DNA from: Hydrogenophaga intermedia
GTDB lineage: Bacteria; Pseudomonadota; Gammaproteobacteria; Burkholderiales; Burkholderiaceae_C
Reading direction: 5' to 3'
Length of the DNA: 64,000 bases
NCBI RefSeq assembly: GCF_000723405.1
Contig: NZ_CCAE010000022.1
Coordinates: forward strand, 1-64,000
Part shown: positions 45,003-54,439 of the stretch, piece by piece
Numbering within the stretch: the first letter of the stretch is position 1
Layout: each line of letters starts with the position of its first letter
Made by a program: the position numbers and the translations under genes
Notes under the pieces: generated by a model
Told to the model about the DNA's origin: nothing
Databases searched by the model: none
Seen by the model: only the letters and a program-made list of their open reading frames with translations

Positions 45003-45917
45003 TCACTCCTGCGGCAGCAAGCGCCCCGCGATGGCCGCGGCCGCCGCGCGCGTCTCCACGCCCAGCTTCTCGAACACGTGCTCCAGGTGCTTGTTCACCG
45101 TGCGGTGGCTCATGCCCAGGATGTCGGCGATGTCGCGGTTGGTCTTGCCCTTGGCCAGCCACGACAGCACCTCGGTCTCGCGCGGCGTCAGCGCCACCTC
45201 GCGCAGGCGCTGCGCCGCGGCGGTGTTCAGCGGCGTCAGGCTAAGCAGCAGCATGGACTCGCCCAGGCTGCCCTGGCCCAGGTGGCGCGCGAGCAGGCGG
45301 CCCTGCGCGCCGTCGGCCTGGGCCGTGCCCTCGCGCCGCGCCGCAGCCAGCCAGTGCGTGGCCTGGGCCTGACCCGCGGCGTCGGCACCGAAGGCCTGGC
45401 CCAACCACACCATGGCCTGCGGCGAGCGCCAGGCCAGGCGGCCCAGCGAGTCCAGCACCACCGTGCCCAGGCCTGCCACGTCCACCGCCTCCTGCGCCAG
45501 GCGCGCCACGCGGGCGTTGCGCACGTGCGTGGCCAGGCGCGCCATCACCTCGGGAATGCGCAGCGGCTTCACCACGTAGTCCACCCCACCGCTGGCGAAG
45601 CCGCGCAGCAGCGGCTCGCTGTCGGACAGACCGGTCATGAAGAGCACCGGCACGTGCGACCAGGCCGGCGTTGATTTGATGCGCTGACACAGGTCAAAGC
45701 CGTCCATGCCGGGCATCACGGCATCGAGCAGCACGCCGTCGGGGATGGCCACTTCGAAGCGATCCAGCGCCTCCTGCGCGTCGCGCGCGGCCAGCACCAC
45801 GTAGCCCTCGGCCACCAGCGCGTCGCCCAGCATGCGCAGGGTCTCCAGCGAATCGTCCACCACCAGCACCACAGGCTGGGTGGCCGCGGGCGGCGGCGTG
45901 TCAGACCAGGCTGTCAT
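45003..45917 (-). CDS. Response regulator with LuxR-type output, partner of the NCS1-kinase fusion
   Basis: A 304-residue regulator: receiver domain with Asp65 (PDGVLLDAVMPGMDG), a middle PAS-like region of about 100 residues (ARVARLAQEAVDVAGLGTVVLDSLGRLAWRSPQAM), and a LuxR helix-turn-helix (LTPRETEVLSWLAKGKTNRDIADILGMSHRTVNKHLEHVFEKLGV). Its start overlaps the end of the large kinase gene by 17 bp, so the two are a coupled pair. Likely targets are the divergent urt-fmd operon and amiE, which share a palindromic motif. Confidence 0.93.
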   Translation of the reverse strand: MTAWSDTPPPAATQPVVLVVDDSLETLRMLGDALVAEGYVVLAARDAQEALDRFEVAIPDGVLLDAVMPGMDGFDLCQRIKSTPAWSHVPVLFMTGLSDSEPLLRGFASGGVDYVVKPLRIPEVMARLATHVRNARVARLAQEAVDVAGLGTVVLDSLGRLAWRSPQAMVWLGQAFGADAAGQAQATHWLAAARREGTAQADGAQGRLLARHLGQGSLGESMLLLSLTPLNTAAAQRLREVALTPRETEVLSWLAKGKTNRDIADILGMSHRTVNKHLEHVFEKLGVETRAAAAAIAGRLLPQE

Positions 45918-48900
45918 CGTCGGAATGCTCCTCGGTGTCTCTCAGGTATTCGATCAGGGTCTGGAAATCGAATCGGTCGGCGCAGGCCAGCAACAGCGCC
46001 AGCGTGGCCGCGTGCGCGGGCTCGGTGCCCTGGGCCTGCCACAGGCGCTGGCGCAGCGCCGCCGCCTGGCCTTGCCGCGCCAGGCGCTGCAGCTCCTCGC
46101 GCAGCGCGTCGGGCAGCGGCAGGCCGGGGCGCGGGCGCACCGCCTGCACGCTCGCGCCACTGGCGGGCACCTGTTCGGTCAGCCATTCCAGCGACAAGGC
46201 GTGGCTGAGCGCGTCCAGCAACTCGGCTTCGCTCATGGGTTTGGCGACGAAGCCCTGGTAGTCCAGGTCCTTGAAGGCCTCGGGCCGGTTGTCGATCAGG
46301 TTGGCCGACACGAACACGATGGGCAAGCGCGCAGACGGCAAGCGTTCGCGCACGGCGTGCGCGGTCTCCCAGCCGTCCAGGCCGTCCATGGTCAGGTCCA
46401 GCAGCAGCAGGTCGGGGGGGCTGTGCTCGATGATCTCCAGGCACTCCTGCCCGCTGGCGGCCTCGCGCACCAGAAAACCCAGCGGCACCAGAATGCTGGC
46501 GAGCAGTTGCCGGTGCAGCGGCTGGTCGTCCACCACCAGCACCGTGCGGCGCGGGCCCAGGTAGCCGGTCACCGCGCGCAGGGTGGAGGGGATCGGCAGC
46601 GGGTGCTGCGGGTCGGACGCGATGGGCGGCAGGTACAGGCGCAGGCTGAAGGTGCTGCCCTGGCCCGGCGCGCTCCTGAGCGTGAGGTCGCCGCCCATCA
46701 TGTCGGTCAGCAGGTGGGTGATGGTCAGGCCCAGGCCGGTGCCCGAATCGCGCGCGCGCCGCCCGGCCGCGCCGCGCTCGTAGGGCAGAAAGATGCGCTT
46801 CTGGTCCTGCTCGGCAATGCCGATGCCGGTGTCCACCACGTCGATGCGCGCCACCTGCTGGCGAAAGTCCAGCCGCAACGTCACCTCGCCCTCGTCGGTG
46901 AAGCGCACCGCATTGCTCAGCAGGTTGATGAGGATCTGGCGCAGGCGCTTGGCGTCGGCGCGCACCCAGGCGGGCAGCTCGCCCTGGCGCTGCACCGTGA
47001 AGCGCAGGCCCTTGGCCTCGGCCTGCGGGCGCACCATGCGCTCCACGTCTTCCAGCAACTGCGGCAGGGGCAGGGGCACGGAGTCGAGCTTGAGGCGCCC
47101 GGCCTCGATGCGCGCGAGGTCCAGCGAACCGTCGATCAGCGCGTGCATGTGCTGGCCGCTGCGCTGCATGGTGGCGATGGTCTCGCGCACCCACACCGAG
47201 ATGTCGCTGTTCTTCTGCAGGATCTGCGCGTAGCCCAGGATGCTGGTGAGTGGCGTGCGCAGCTCGTGCGTCATGCCCGCCACGTAGCGCGTCTTGGCCT
47301 GGCTGGCGGCCTCGGCGCGGTCGCGCGCGGACTGCAGCTCGGCGTCCGTTCGCTGGTGCGCCTCGATCTCGCGCATCAGCAACTGCGTCTGGCGCTCCGA
47401 CTCGTCTTGCGCCATGCGGCGGCTGTCGGTGGTCAGCACCACCCACCACGAACACACCGCCGCGAACAGCACCAGGAAGGCGTAGATCTTGAGGAAGGGC
47501 AACTCCAGCGCGGCGCTCAGGCCATGCAGGCTTTCCTGCGCGTACACCATGCCGATCAGCAGGCCCATGATCGCGCTGATGGACAGCCACACCACCAGGA
47601 ACTGGCCGGCGCGAAAGTTCACCCGCGCCATCACGCCCTGCGGCAGCACCTGCGACAGCCAGCCGCGCACCTGGTCGATGGCGCGCGAGTTGGTCTTGCA
47701 GCGGTCGTGGCAGCGCGATTCGAGCGAGCAGCACAGCGAGCAGATCGGCGCGCGGTAGGCCGGGCAACTGGCCATGTCTTCCGATTCGAACGGGTTCTCG
47801 CACACCGCGCAGCGCACGATCTGCCCCGGCCACCACTCGGTGGACGGCTCGCGCGCGAGGTAGTAGCGCCCGCCCGTGGCCCAGGCCAGCAGCGGCGACA
47901 GCAGCAGCGACAGGCCCAGCGCGATGAAGGGCGAGAAGGCCGCGGCGACTTCGCCCATGAGGCCACCGTAGGCCAGACTGGCCACCAGCGCCGCGATGCT
48001 CATCGAGCCCATGCCGACCGGGTTGAAGTCGTACAGGTAGGCGCGGCGGAACTCGATGCCCTTGGGGCTCAGGCCCAGGGGCTTGTTGATGATCAGATCG
48101 GCCACCAGCGCGCCCACCCAGGCGATGGCCACATTGCTGTACACGCCCAGCACCTTCTCGATGCCGGCGAACACGCCCAGCAGCATCAGCAGCGTGGCGA
48201 TGGATACGTTGAACACCAGCCACACCACGCGCCCGGGGTGGCTGTGCGTGACCCGCGCGAAGAAGTTGCTCCAGGCCAGCGAGCCCGCGTAGGCGTTGGT
48301 CACGTTGATCTTGATCTGCGCCAGGATCACGAACACCACCGTCATGATCACCGCCAGCCCCGGGTGGCCCACCGCTTCGGTGAAGCCGGCCAGGAACATC
48401 TGCGTGGGCTCGGCCGTGCGCTCGGGGTCCACCTCGAACTGCATGGCGGCGAAGGCCAGAAACGCGCCGCCCACCATCTTGAGCATGCCCATCACGATCC
48501 AGCCCGGCCCGGGAATCAGCACCGCCAGCCACCAGCGCAAACGGTTCTTCGCCGTGCGCTCGGGCATGAAGCGCAGGAAGTCCACCTGCTCGCCGATCTG
48601 CACCACCAGCGAGAAGATCACCGCGGCCGCCGCGCCGAACATCAGCGGCTCGAAGCCGCTGCTGCCCGAGCGCAGGCCGCTGAGGCTGCCGAAGTCGCGG
48701 TACATCTGTGGCTGCGACAGCGCGATCCAGACGAAGGGCAGCAGCAGCAGGAACAGGTAGAGCGGCTGCGTCCAGGCCTGCAGGCGCGAGATCAGCGTGA
48801 TGCCCTTCATGGCCAGCGGGATCGCCACCACCGCCGAGATCAGGTAGCACACCGGCAGCGGCCAGTCGGTGGCCAGTTGCAGCGCCAGCGCCATGATCAC

Positions 48901-49329
48901 CGCCTCGATGGCGAAGAAGATGAAGGTGAACACCGCGTAGATCAGCGAGGTGATCGTCGAGCCCAGGTAGCCGAAGCCCGCGCCGCGCGTCAGCAGGTCC
49001 ATGTCCAGCCCGTGGCGCGCCGCGTAGTAGGCGATGGGCAGGCCGGTGAAGAAGATGATCAGGCCCACCACCAGGATCGCCCACATGGCGTTGGCGAAGC
49101 CGTAGTTCACCGCGATGGCGCCGCCGATCGCCTCCAGCGCCAGGAACGACAGCGAGCCGAAGGCGGTGTGGCCCACGCGCCACTCGCTCCACTTGCGAAA
49201 GCTGCGCGGCGCATAGCGCAGCGCGTAGTCCTCCATGGTCTCGTCGGCCACCCACGAGTTGTATTCGCGACGGAAGCGAAAGATCTTCTGCGCGGTGATG
49301 GGGGGCGCGGCGGGCTCGGGCGGCTGCAT
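45901..49329 (-). CDS. NCS1 permease fused to a Cys-rich domain and hybrid histidine kinase
   Basis: A 1142-residue one-gene transporter-sensor. Residues 20-490 are an NCS1 (cytosine/allantoin/hydantoin-type) permease with about 12 membrane segments. Residues 507-544 hold CX2C-X11-C-X7-CX2CC-X5-CHX2C, a probable zinc domain. Two further membrane segments (about 578-595 and 613-632) and a coiled coil lead to HisKA with His688 (GMTHELRTP), HATPase with Asn806, and a receiver with Asp978, plus an 80-residue tail. It starts at ATG 49329, divergent from urtA, and overlaps its regulator gene. By architecture it should sense an imported or bound N-compound such as a urea, hydantoin or amide. Whether it also transports is open. 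Confidence 0.95.
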   Translation of the reverse strand: MQPPEPAAPPITAQKIFRFRREYNSWVADETMEDYALRYAPRSFRKWSEWRVGHTAFGSLSFLALEAIGGAIAVNYGFANAMWAILVVGLIIFFTGLPIAYYAARHGLDMDLLTRGAGFGYLGSTITSLIYAVFTFIFFAIEAVIMALALQLATDWPLPVCYLISAVVAIPLAMKGITLISRLQAWTQPLYLFLLLLPFVWIALSQPQMYRDFGSLSGLRSGSSGFEPLMFGAAAAVIFSLVVQIGEQVDFLRFMPERTAKNRLRWWLAVLIPGPGWIVMGMLKMVGGAFLAFAAMQFEVDPERTAEPTQMFLAGFTEAVGHPGLAVIMTVVFVILAQIKINVTNAYAGSLAWSNFFARVTHSHPGRVVWLVFNVSIATLLMLLGVFAGIEKVLGVYSNVAIAWVGALVADLIINKPLGLSPKGIEFRRAYLYDFNPVGMGSMSIAALVASLAYGGLMGEVAAAFSPFIALGLSLLLSPLLAWATGGRYYLAREPSTEWWPGQIVRCAVCENPFESEDMASCPAYRAPICSLCCSLESRCHDRCKTNSRAIDQVRGWLSQVLPQGVMARVNFRAGQFLVVWLSISAIMGLLIGMVYAQESLHGLSAALELPFLKIYAFLVLFAAVCSWWVVLTTDSRRMAQDESERQTQLLMREIEAHQRTDAELQSARDRAEAASQAKTRYVAGMTHELRTPLTSILGYAQILQKNSDISVWVRETIATMQRSGQHMHALIDGSLDLARIEAGRLKLDSVPLPLPQLLEDVERMVRPQAEAKGLRFTVQRQGELPAWVRADAKRLRQILINLLSNAVRFTDEGEVTLRLDFRQQVARIDVVDTGIGIAEQDQKRIFLPYERGAAGRRARDSGTGLGLTITHLLTDMMGGDLTLRSAPGQGSTFSLRLYLPPIASDPQHPLPIPSTLRAVTGYLGPRRTVLVVDDQPLHRQLLASILVPLGFLVREAASGQECLEIIEHSPPDLLLLDLTMDGLDGWETAHAVRERLPSARLPIVFVSANLIDNRPEAFKDLDYQGFVAKPMSEAELLDALSHALSLEWLTEQVPASGASVQAVRPRPGLPLPDALREELQRLARQGQAAALRQRLWQAQGTEPAHAATLALLLACADRFDFQTLIEYLRDTEEHSDDDSLV

Positions 49330-49384
49330 GTCCAGGCCCTAACAAGATCCGTACCCACCCCCTCGGCGCGTGTGCGTACCCCAC

Positions 49385-49402
49385 CTACGTTATTTGACTT
49401 AT
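49385..49402. promoter_or_regulatory. Candidate operator in the divergent kinase/urtA promoter
   Basis: CTACGT-TATTTG-ACTTAT, an imperfect 18-bp inverted repeat, matches 12 of 18 positions of the perfect palindrome upstream of amiE (56520-56537). It ends 84 bp before the urtA ATG. Also nearby are direct repeats GTACCCACC (49351) and GTACCCCACC (49376). Confidence 0.5.
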
Positions 49403-49486
49403 GGGCCCGATGGGGGGTTCTCCCTAGGCTTCGCTCCAGTCGGCACATCGCCGGTTTTCACCGCCCCAAACCGCCAGGAGCCCTTG

Positions 49487-50755
49487 ATGAAGCACCAACC
49501 CGATCCGAACGACGTTTCCCCGGAAACCCCCGAAGCCAGCCGCCGCCGCGTGCTGCAGATGCTGGGCGCCGCCGGCCTGGCCGGCCTGCCCACGTGGAGC
49601 TTCGGCCAGCCCACCGCGCAGGTGAACACCACCAAGCTGGCCGTCACCGACACCGAGGTCACCGTCGGTCAGTTGCACTCGTCCACCGGCACCATGGCCA
49701 TCTCGGAGACGGGCTCCATCCAGGCCGAGCAGCTCGCCATCGACCAGATCAACGCCATGGGCGGCATCCTGGGCCGCAAGATCAAGGTCATCAAGGAAGA
49801 CGGCGCCTCCGACTGGCCCACCTTCGCCGAGAAGTCCAAGAAGCTGCTCATCAACGACCGCTGCGCCGCCGTCTTCGGCTGCTGGACCAGCGCCTCGCGC
49901 AAGGCCGTGCTGCCGGTGTTCGAGAAAGAGAACGGCCTGCTGTACTACCCCACCTTCTACGAAGGCCTGGAGCAGTCGAAGAACGTGATCTACACCGGCC
50001 AGGAAGCCACGCAGCAGATCCTCTACAGCCTGGACTGGGCGCAGAAGGAGAAGAAGGCCAAGACCTTCTTCCTCATCGGCTCCGACTACATCTGGCCGCG
50101 CACCTCCATGAAGATCGCGCGCAAGCACATCGAGGCCTTCCAGAAGGGCAAGGTCGTCGGCGAGGAGTACTACCCGCTGGGCAGCACGAACTTCGGTTCG
50201 CTGATGAACAAGATCAAGCTGCAGAAGCCCGACGTGATCTTTGCCGCCGTGGTGGGTGGCTCCAACGTGGCCTTCTACAAGGCGCTCAAGGCGGCCGGCA
50301 TCACCGGTGACAAGCAGACCCTGGTGACCCTGTCGGTGACCGAGGACGAGATGACCGGCGTGGGCGGCGAAAACTTCAAGGGCTTCTACTCGTCCATGAA
50401 GTATTTCCAGTCGCTGGAGAACGAGAACAACAAGAAGTTCGTGGCCGCCTTCAAGGCCAAGTACGGCAAGGACGCCGTCATCGGCGACGTGACGCAGGCC
50501 GGCTACCTGGGCCCCTGGCTGTGGAAGGCCGCGGTCGAGAAGGCCAAGAGCTTCGACGTCGACAAGGTGGTCGCCGCCTCGGAGACCGGCATCGAGCTCA
50601 AGGACGCGCCCGAGGGCTACGTGAAGCTCGACCCCAACCACCACCTCTGGAGCAAGTCGCGCATCGCGATGGGCATGCCGGACGGCACGTTCAAGGTGGT
50701 GTCGGAGTCGCCCGAGCTGATCAAGCCTGACCCCTTCCCCAAAGGCTACCAGTAA
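49487..50755 (+). CDS. urtA: Urea/short-chain amide ABC transporter substrate-binding protein
   Basis: Periplasmic binding protein of the UrtA/FmdD family, 422 residues. A Tat-type signal (ASRRRVLQMLGAAGLAGLP) precedes the type I periplasmic fold: VTVGQLHSSTGTMAISETGSIQAEQLAIDQINAMGGILGRKIKVI, VFGCWTSASRKAVLPVFE, and KNVIYTGQEATQQI. ATG 49487 has AGGAG at 49476-49480. First gene of a seven-gene operon ending in formamidase; homologous FmdD of Methylophilus binds short amides as well as urea, so substrate range may include formamide. Confidence 0.94.
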   Translation: MKHQPDPNDVSPETPEASRRRVLQMLGAAGLAGLPTWSFGQPTAQVNTTKLAVTDTEVTVGQLHSSTGTMAISETGSIQAEQLAIDQINAMGGILGRKIKVIKEDGASDWPTFAEKSKKLLINDRCAAVFGCWTSASRKAVLPVFEKENGLLYYPTFYEGLEQSKNVIYTGQEATQQILYSLDWAQKEKKAKTFFLIGSDYIWPRTSMKIARKHIEAFQKGKVVGEEYYPLGSTNFGSLMNKIKLQKPDVIFAAVVGGSNVAFYKALKAAGITGDKQTLVTLSVTEDEMTGVGGENFKGFYSSMKYFQSLENENNKKFVAAFKAKYGKDAVIGDVTQAGYLGPWLWKAAVEKAKSFDVDKVVAASETGIELKDAPEGYVKLDPNHHLWSKSRIAMGMPDGTFKVVSESPELIKPDPFPKGYQ

Positions 50756-50788
50756 GTCCTGCGGCACCCATCTGTCTGGAGATCCCTC

Positions 50789-51703
50789 ATGAGTTTCAAC
50801 GACCTGCTCAACATCGGCGTCATGCAGGGCTTCGCGGGCCTGAGCCTGTTCGCGGTGCTGCTGCTCATGGGGCTGGGCCTGGCCATCATCTTCGGGCAGA
50901 TGGGCGTGATCAACATGGCGCATGGCGAGTTCATGACCATCGGCGCCTACACCATCTTCCTCGGCTCCACCCTGGCCGAGGCGATCAGCCCCGGCGCGGT
51001 GGCGGCCTACTTCCCCTTCGCCATCGTCGCCGCCTTCGTCTTCGCCTTCATCGCCGGCTGGATCGTCGAGTGGGCGCTGATCCGCCACCTCTACAAGCGC
51101 CCGCTGGACACGCTGCTGGCCACCTGGGGCATCAGCCTGGCGCTGCAGCAATGCTTTCGCACCTTCATCGGCCCCAAGGAAGTGAGCCCCACGCTGCCCG
51201 AGTGGCTGATGGGTTCCTGGGCGCCCACCGAAGGCCTGGACATTCCCATCAACGGCCTGTTCGTGCTCGCGCTCACGGCGGTGGTCACGGGCGGCGTGCT
51301 GCTGGCCCTGCACCGAAGCCGCTGGGGCCTGCGGGTGCGCGCCACCGTCAGCAACCGCGTCATGGCCAACGCCATCGGCATTGACACGAAGAAGACCGAC
51401 CGCCTCACCTTCGCCATCGGCTGCGGCATCGCGGGCGTGGCTGGCGCGGCCTTCACCACCATCGGCTCCACCGGCCCCACCTCGGGCTCGCTCTACATCG
51501 TCGACGCCTTCCTGGTCGTCACCTTCGGTGGCGCGGCCAGTCTGCTGGGCACCGTGGTCTCGGCCTTCGGCATCGCGCAGACCCAGTCCATCACCGAGTT
51601 CTTCCTGGCCGGCTCCATGGCCAAGGTGCTCACGCTCTCGCTCATCGTCGTGATCCTGATGCTGCGTCCGCAAGGCCTCTTCGCCTCCAAGGTCCGCCGC
51701 TGA
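50789..51703 (+). CDS. urtB: Urea/amide ABC transporter permease
   Basis: Inner-membrane permease of the LivH class, 304 residues. The signature GLGLAIIFGQMGVINMAHGEFMTIGAY near residue 25-50 and a C-terminal FGGAASLLGTVVSAFGIAQTQSITEFFLAGS identify UrtB. 33 bp after urtA with a GGAG ribosome site. The long N-terminal signal extension of some UrtB proteins is absent, as in the FmdE-like form. Confidence 0.93.
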   Translation: MSFNDLLNIGVMQGFAGLSLFAVLLLMGLGLAIIFGQMGVINMAHGEFMTIGAYTIFLGSTLAEAISPGAVAAYFPFAIVAAFVFAFIAGWIVEWALIRHLYKRPLDTLLATWGISLALQQCFRTFIGPKEVSPTLPEWLMGSWAPTEGLDIPINGLFVLALTAVVTGGVLLALHRSRWGLRVRATVSNRVMANAIGIDTKKTDRLTFAIGCGIAGVAGAAFTTIGSTGPTSGSLYIVDAFLVVTFGGAASLLGTVVSAFGIAQTQSITEFFLAGSMAKVLTLSLIVVILMLRPQGLFASKVRR

Positions 51704-51728
51704 TTTCTTCGCCTTCCGGAGCCCGCTC

Positions 51729-52934
51729 ATGAACACCTTGAAAGCCTGGATCACCCGCTACCAGCTCGCCAGCCTGGTGCTGCTCACCGTGCTGCTGGCG
51801 GTGGTGCTGCCGCTGTCGCTGGACATCTTCCGCCTCAATCTGGTGGGCAAATACCTCACCTACGCCTTCGTGGCCATCGGTCTGGTAATGCTGTGGGGCT
51901 ACGGCGGCGTGCTCAGCCTGGGGCAGGGCGTGTTCTTCGGCCTGGGCGGCTACGCCATGGCCATGTTCCTCAAGCTCGAGGCGTCCGACCCCGAGAGCAC
52001 CAAGATCCAGTCCACGCCGGGCATCCCCGACTTCATGGACTGGAACCAGATCACCGAGCTGCCCTCGTTCTGGTTGCCGTTCAAGAGCTTTCCCTTCGCG
52101 CTGGCGGCCGTCATCGTGGTGCCCACGCTGCTGGCCTGGCTGATCGGCTTCGCCATGTTCAAGCGGCGCGTGGGCGGCGTGTACTTCGCCATCATCACGC
52201 AGGCCGTGGCGCTCATCCTCACCGTGCTCATCATCGGCCAGCAGGGCTACACGGGCGGCGTCAACGGCATGACCGACCTGAAGACCCTGATGGGCTGGGA
52301 CACGCGCACCGACAGCGCCAAGTACATCCTGTACTTCGTGTGCGTGGGCCTGCTGGTGCTGGCCATCGTGGCCTGCCGCTGGGTGCAGACCAGCAAGCTC
52401 GGCACCCTGCTGCTGGCCATGCGCGACAAGGAAGACCGGGTGCGTTTCTCGGGCTACGACGTGGCCGACTTCCGCATCTTCGTGTACTGCCTGGCGGCCG
52501 CGCTCTCGGGCATCGGCGGCGCGCTGTTCACGCTGCAGGTGGGCTTCATGTCGCCCAGCTTCGTGGGCATCGTGCCCTCCATCGAAATGGTCATCTACGC
52601 CGCGGTGGGCGGGCGCATGAGCCTGGTGGGCGCGGTCTACGGCGCGCTGCTGGTCAATGCGGGCAAGACCTTCTTCTCCGAGAGCTTCCCCGACCTGTGG
52701 CTGTTCCTCATGGCCGCGCTGTTCATCGGCGTGACCATGGCCTTCCCCATGGGCCTGGCGGGTCTGTGGGAGAGCCGCATCCTGCCCTGGTGGAAGGGCC
52801 GCCGCACGGCGCTGCGCGAGGCCGCGGCCTCGCGCCCGCAACCGCCGTCACCACCGCCGCAGGCGCCGCACAAGCCCGTGGCCTCCACGGCCGAGGTGAC
52901 GCTGCCCGAGGGCACCAGCGGCCAGAGCGTCTGA
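51729..52934 (+). CDS. urtC: Urea/amide ABC transporter permease
   Basis: Inner-membrane permease of the LivM class, 401 residues, with the signature AIGLVMLWGYGGVLSLGQGVFFGLGGYAMAMFL and RDKEDRVRFSGYDVADFRIFVYCLAAALSGIGGALF. The C-terminus carries a Pro/Ala-rich tail (SRPQPPSPPPQAPHKP) after the last membrane segment. 25 bp after urtB. Confidence 0.93.
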   Translation: MNTLKAWITRYQLASLVLLTVLLAVVLPLSLDIFRLNLVGKYLTYAFVAIGLVMLWGYGGVLSLGQGVFFGLGGYAMAMFLKLEASDPESTKIQSTPGIPDFMDWNQITELPSFWLPFKSFPFALAAVIVVPTLLAWLIGFAMFKRRVGGVYFAIITQAVALILTVLIIGQQGYTGGVNGMTDLKTLMGWDTRTDSAKYILYFVCVGLLVLAIVACRWVQTSKLGTLLLAMRDKEDRVRFSGYDVADFRIFVYCLAAALSGIGGALFTLQVGFMSPSFVGIVPSIEMVIYAAVGGRMSLVGAVYGALLVNAGKTFFSESFPDLWLFLMAALFIGVTMAFPMGLAGLWESRILPWWKGRRTALREAAASRPQPPSPPPQAPHKPVASTAEVTLPEGTSGQSV

Positions 52935-52947
52935 TCAGGAGCACACC

Positions 52948-53691
<744 letters not shown>

Positions 53692-53704
53692 AGGAGCGAC
53701 GCAC

Positions 53705-54394
53705 ATGCTGCAAGTCAAGGACCTCGTCGTCGCCTATGGCCAGAGCCAGGCGCTGCACGGCATCAGCTTCGAGGCGCGCGAGAACGAGGCGGTGGCCATC
53801 ATGGGCCGCAACGGCATGGGCAAGACCACGCTGTTCAAGAGCCTCATGGGTGTGCTGCCCACCAAGAGCGGCCACGTCAGCGTCGCGGGCCAGGACGTGA
53901 CGCGCGACGAGAGTTTTCGCCGCGTGGCCAAGGGCCTGGCCTACGTGCCGCAAGGGCGCATGGTCTTTCCCACGCTGACGGTGGAAGAGAACATCCAGAC
54001 CGGCCTGGAGAACGCGAAGGACAAGACGATCCCGCAGGAGATCTACGCGCTGTTTCCCGTGCTGTGGGACATGCGCCGCCGCAAGGGCGGCAACCTCTCC
54101 GGCGGTCAGCAGCAACAGCTGGCGATCGCGCGCGCGCTCGTCACCAACCCCAAGGTGCTGCTGCTCGACGAGCCCACCGAAGGCATCCAGCCGTCCATCA
54201 TCAAGGACATCGCCAAGGCGCTCAACGAGATCCGCAAGATGCGAAAGATCACCATCGTGGTCTCCGAGCAGGTGCTCTCGTTCGCCATGGACGTTGCCGA
54301 CCGCCTGTTCGTCATCGAAGGCGGGCGCCTGGTGCACGAGACCGAGCGCGCCAACACCGACCAGCAGCGCATCAAGGCCTACCTGTCGGTCTGA
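53705..54394 (+). CDS. urtE: Urea/amide ABC transporter ATP-binding protein UrtE
   Basis: LivF-class ATPase, 229 residues: Walker A GRNGMGKTTLFKSL, LAYVPQGRMVFPTLTVEENIQTGL, signature LSGGQQQQLAIARAL and Walker B LLLDEPTEGIQPSII. The phrase EPTEGIQPSII is typical of UrtE. Followed after 45 bp by formamidase, so the operon delivers substrate straight to an amide hydrolase. No urease genes are in the window. Confidence 0.94.
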   Translation: MLQVKDLVVAYGQSQALHGISFEARENEAVAIMGRNGMGKTTLFKSLMGVLPTKSGHVSVAGQDVTRDESFRRVAKGLAYVPQGRMVFPTLTVEENIQTGLENAKDKTIPQEIYALFPVLWDMRRRKGGNLSGGQQQQLAIARALVTNPKVLLLDEPTEGIQPSIIKDIAKALNEIRKMRKITIVVSEQVLSFAMDVADRLFVIEGGRLVHETERANTDQQRIKAYLSV

Positions 54395-54439
54395 GCGCCT
54401 TCCCCCCAACCGATTCCCTTCCACCCAGGAGCACAAGCC

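Noticed and set aside
45832-50310. Very long plus-strand open frame (about 1490 codons) across the kinase and response regulator genes
   Set aside because: Low-complexity Arg/His/Gln/Ala product opposite the clear kinase; a GC-skewed frame without stops, not a gene.
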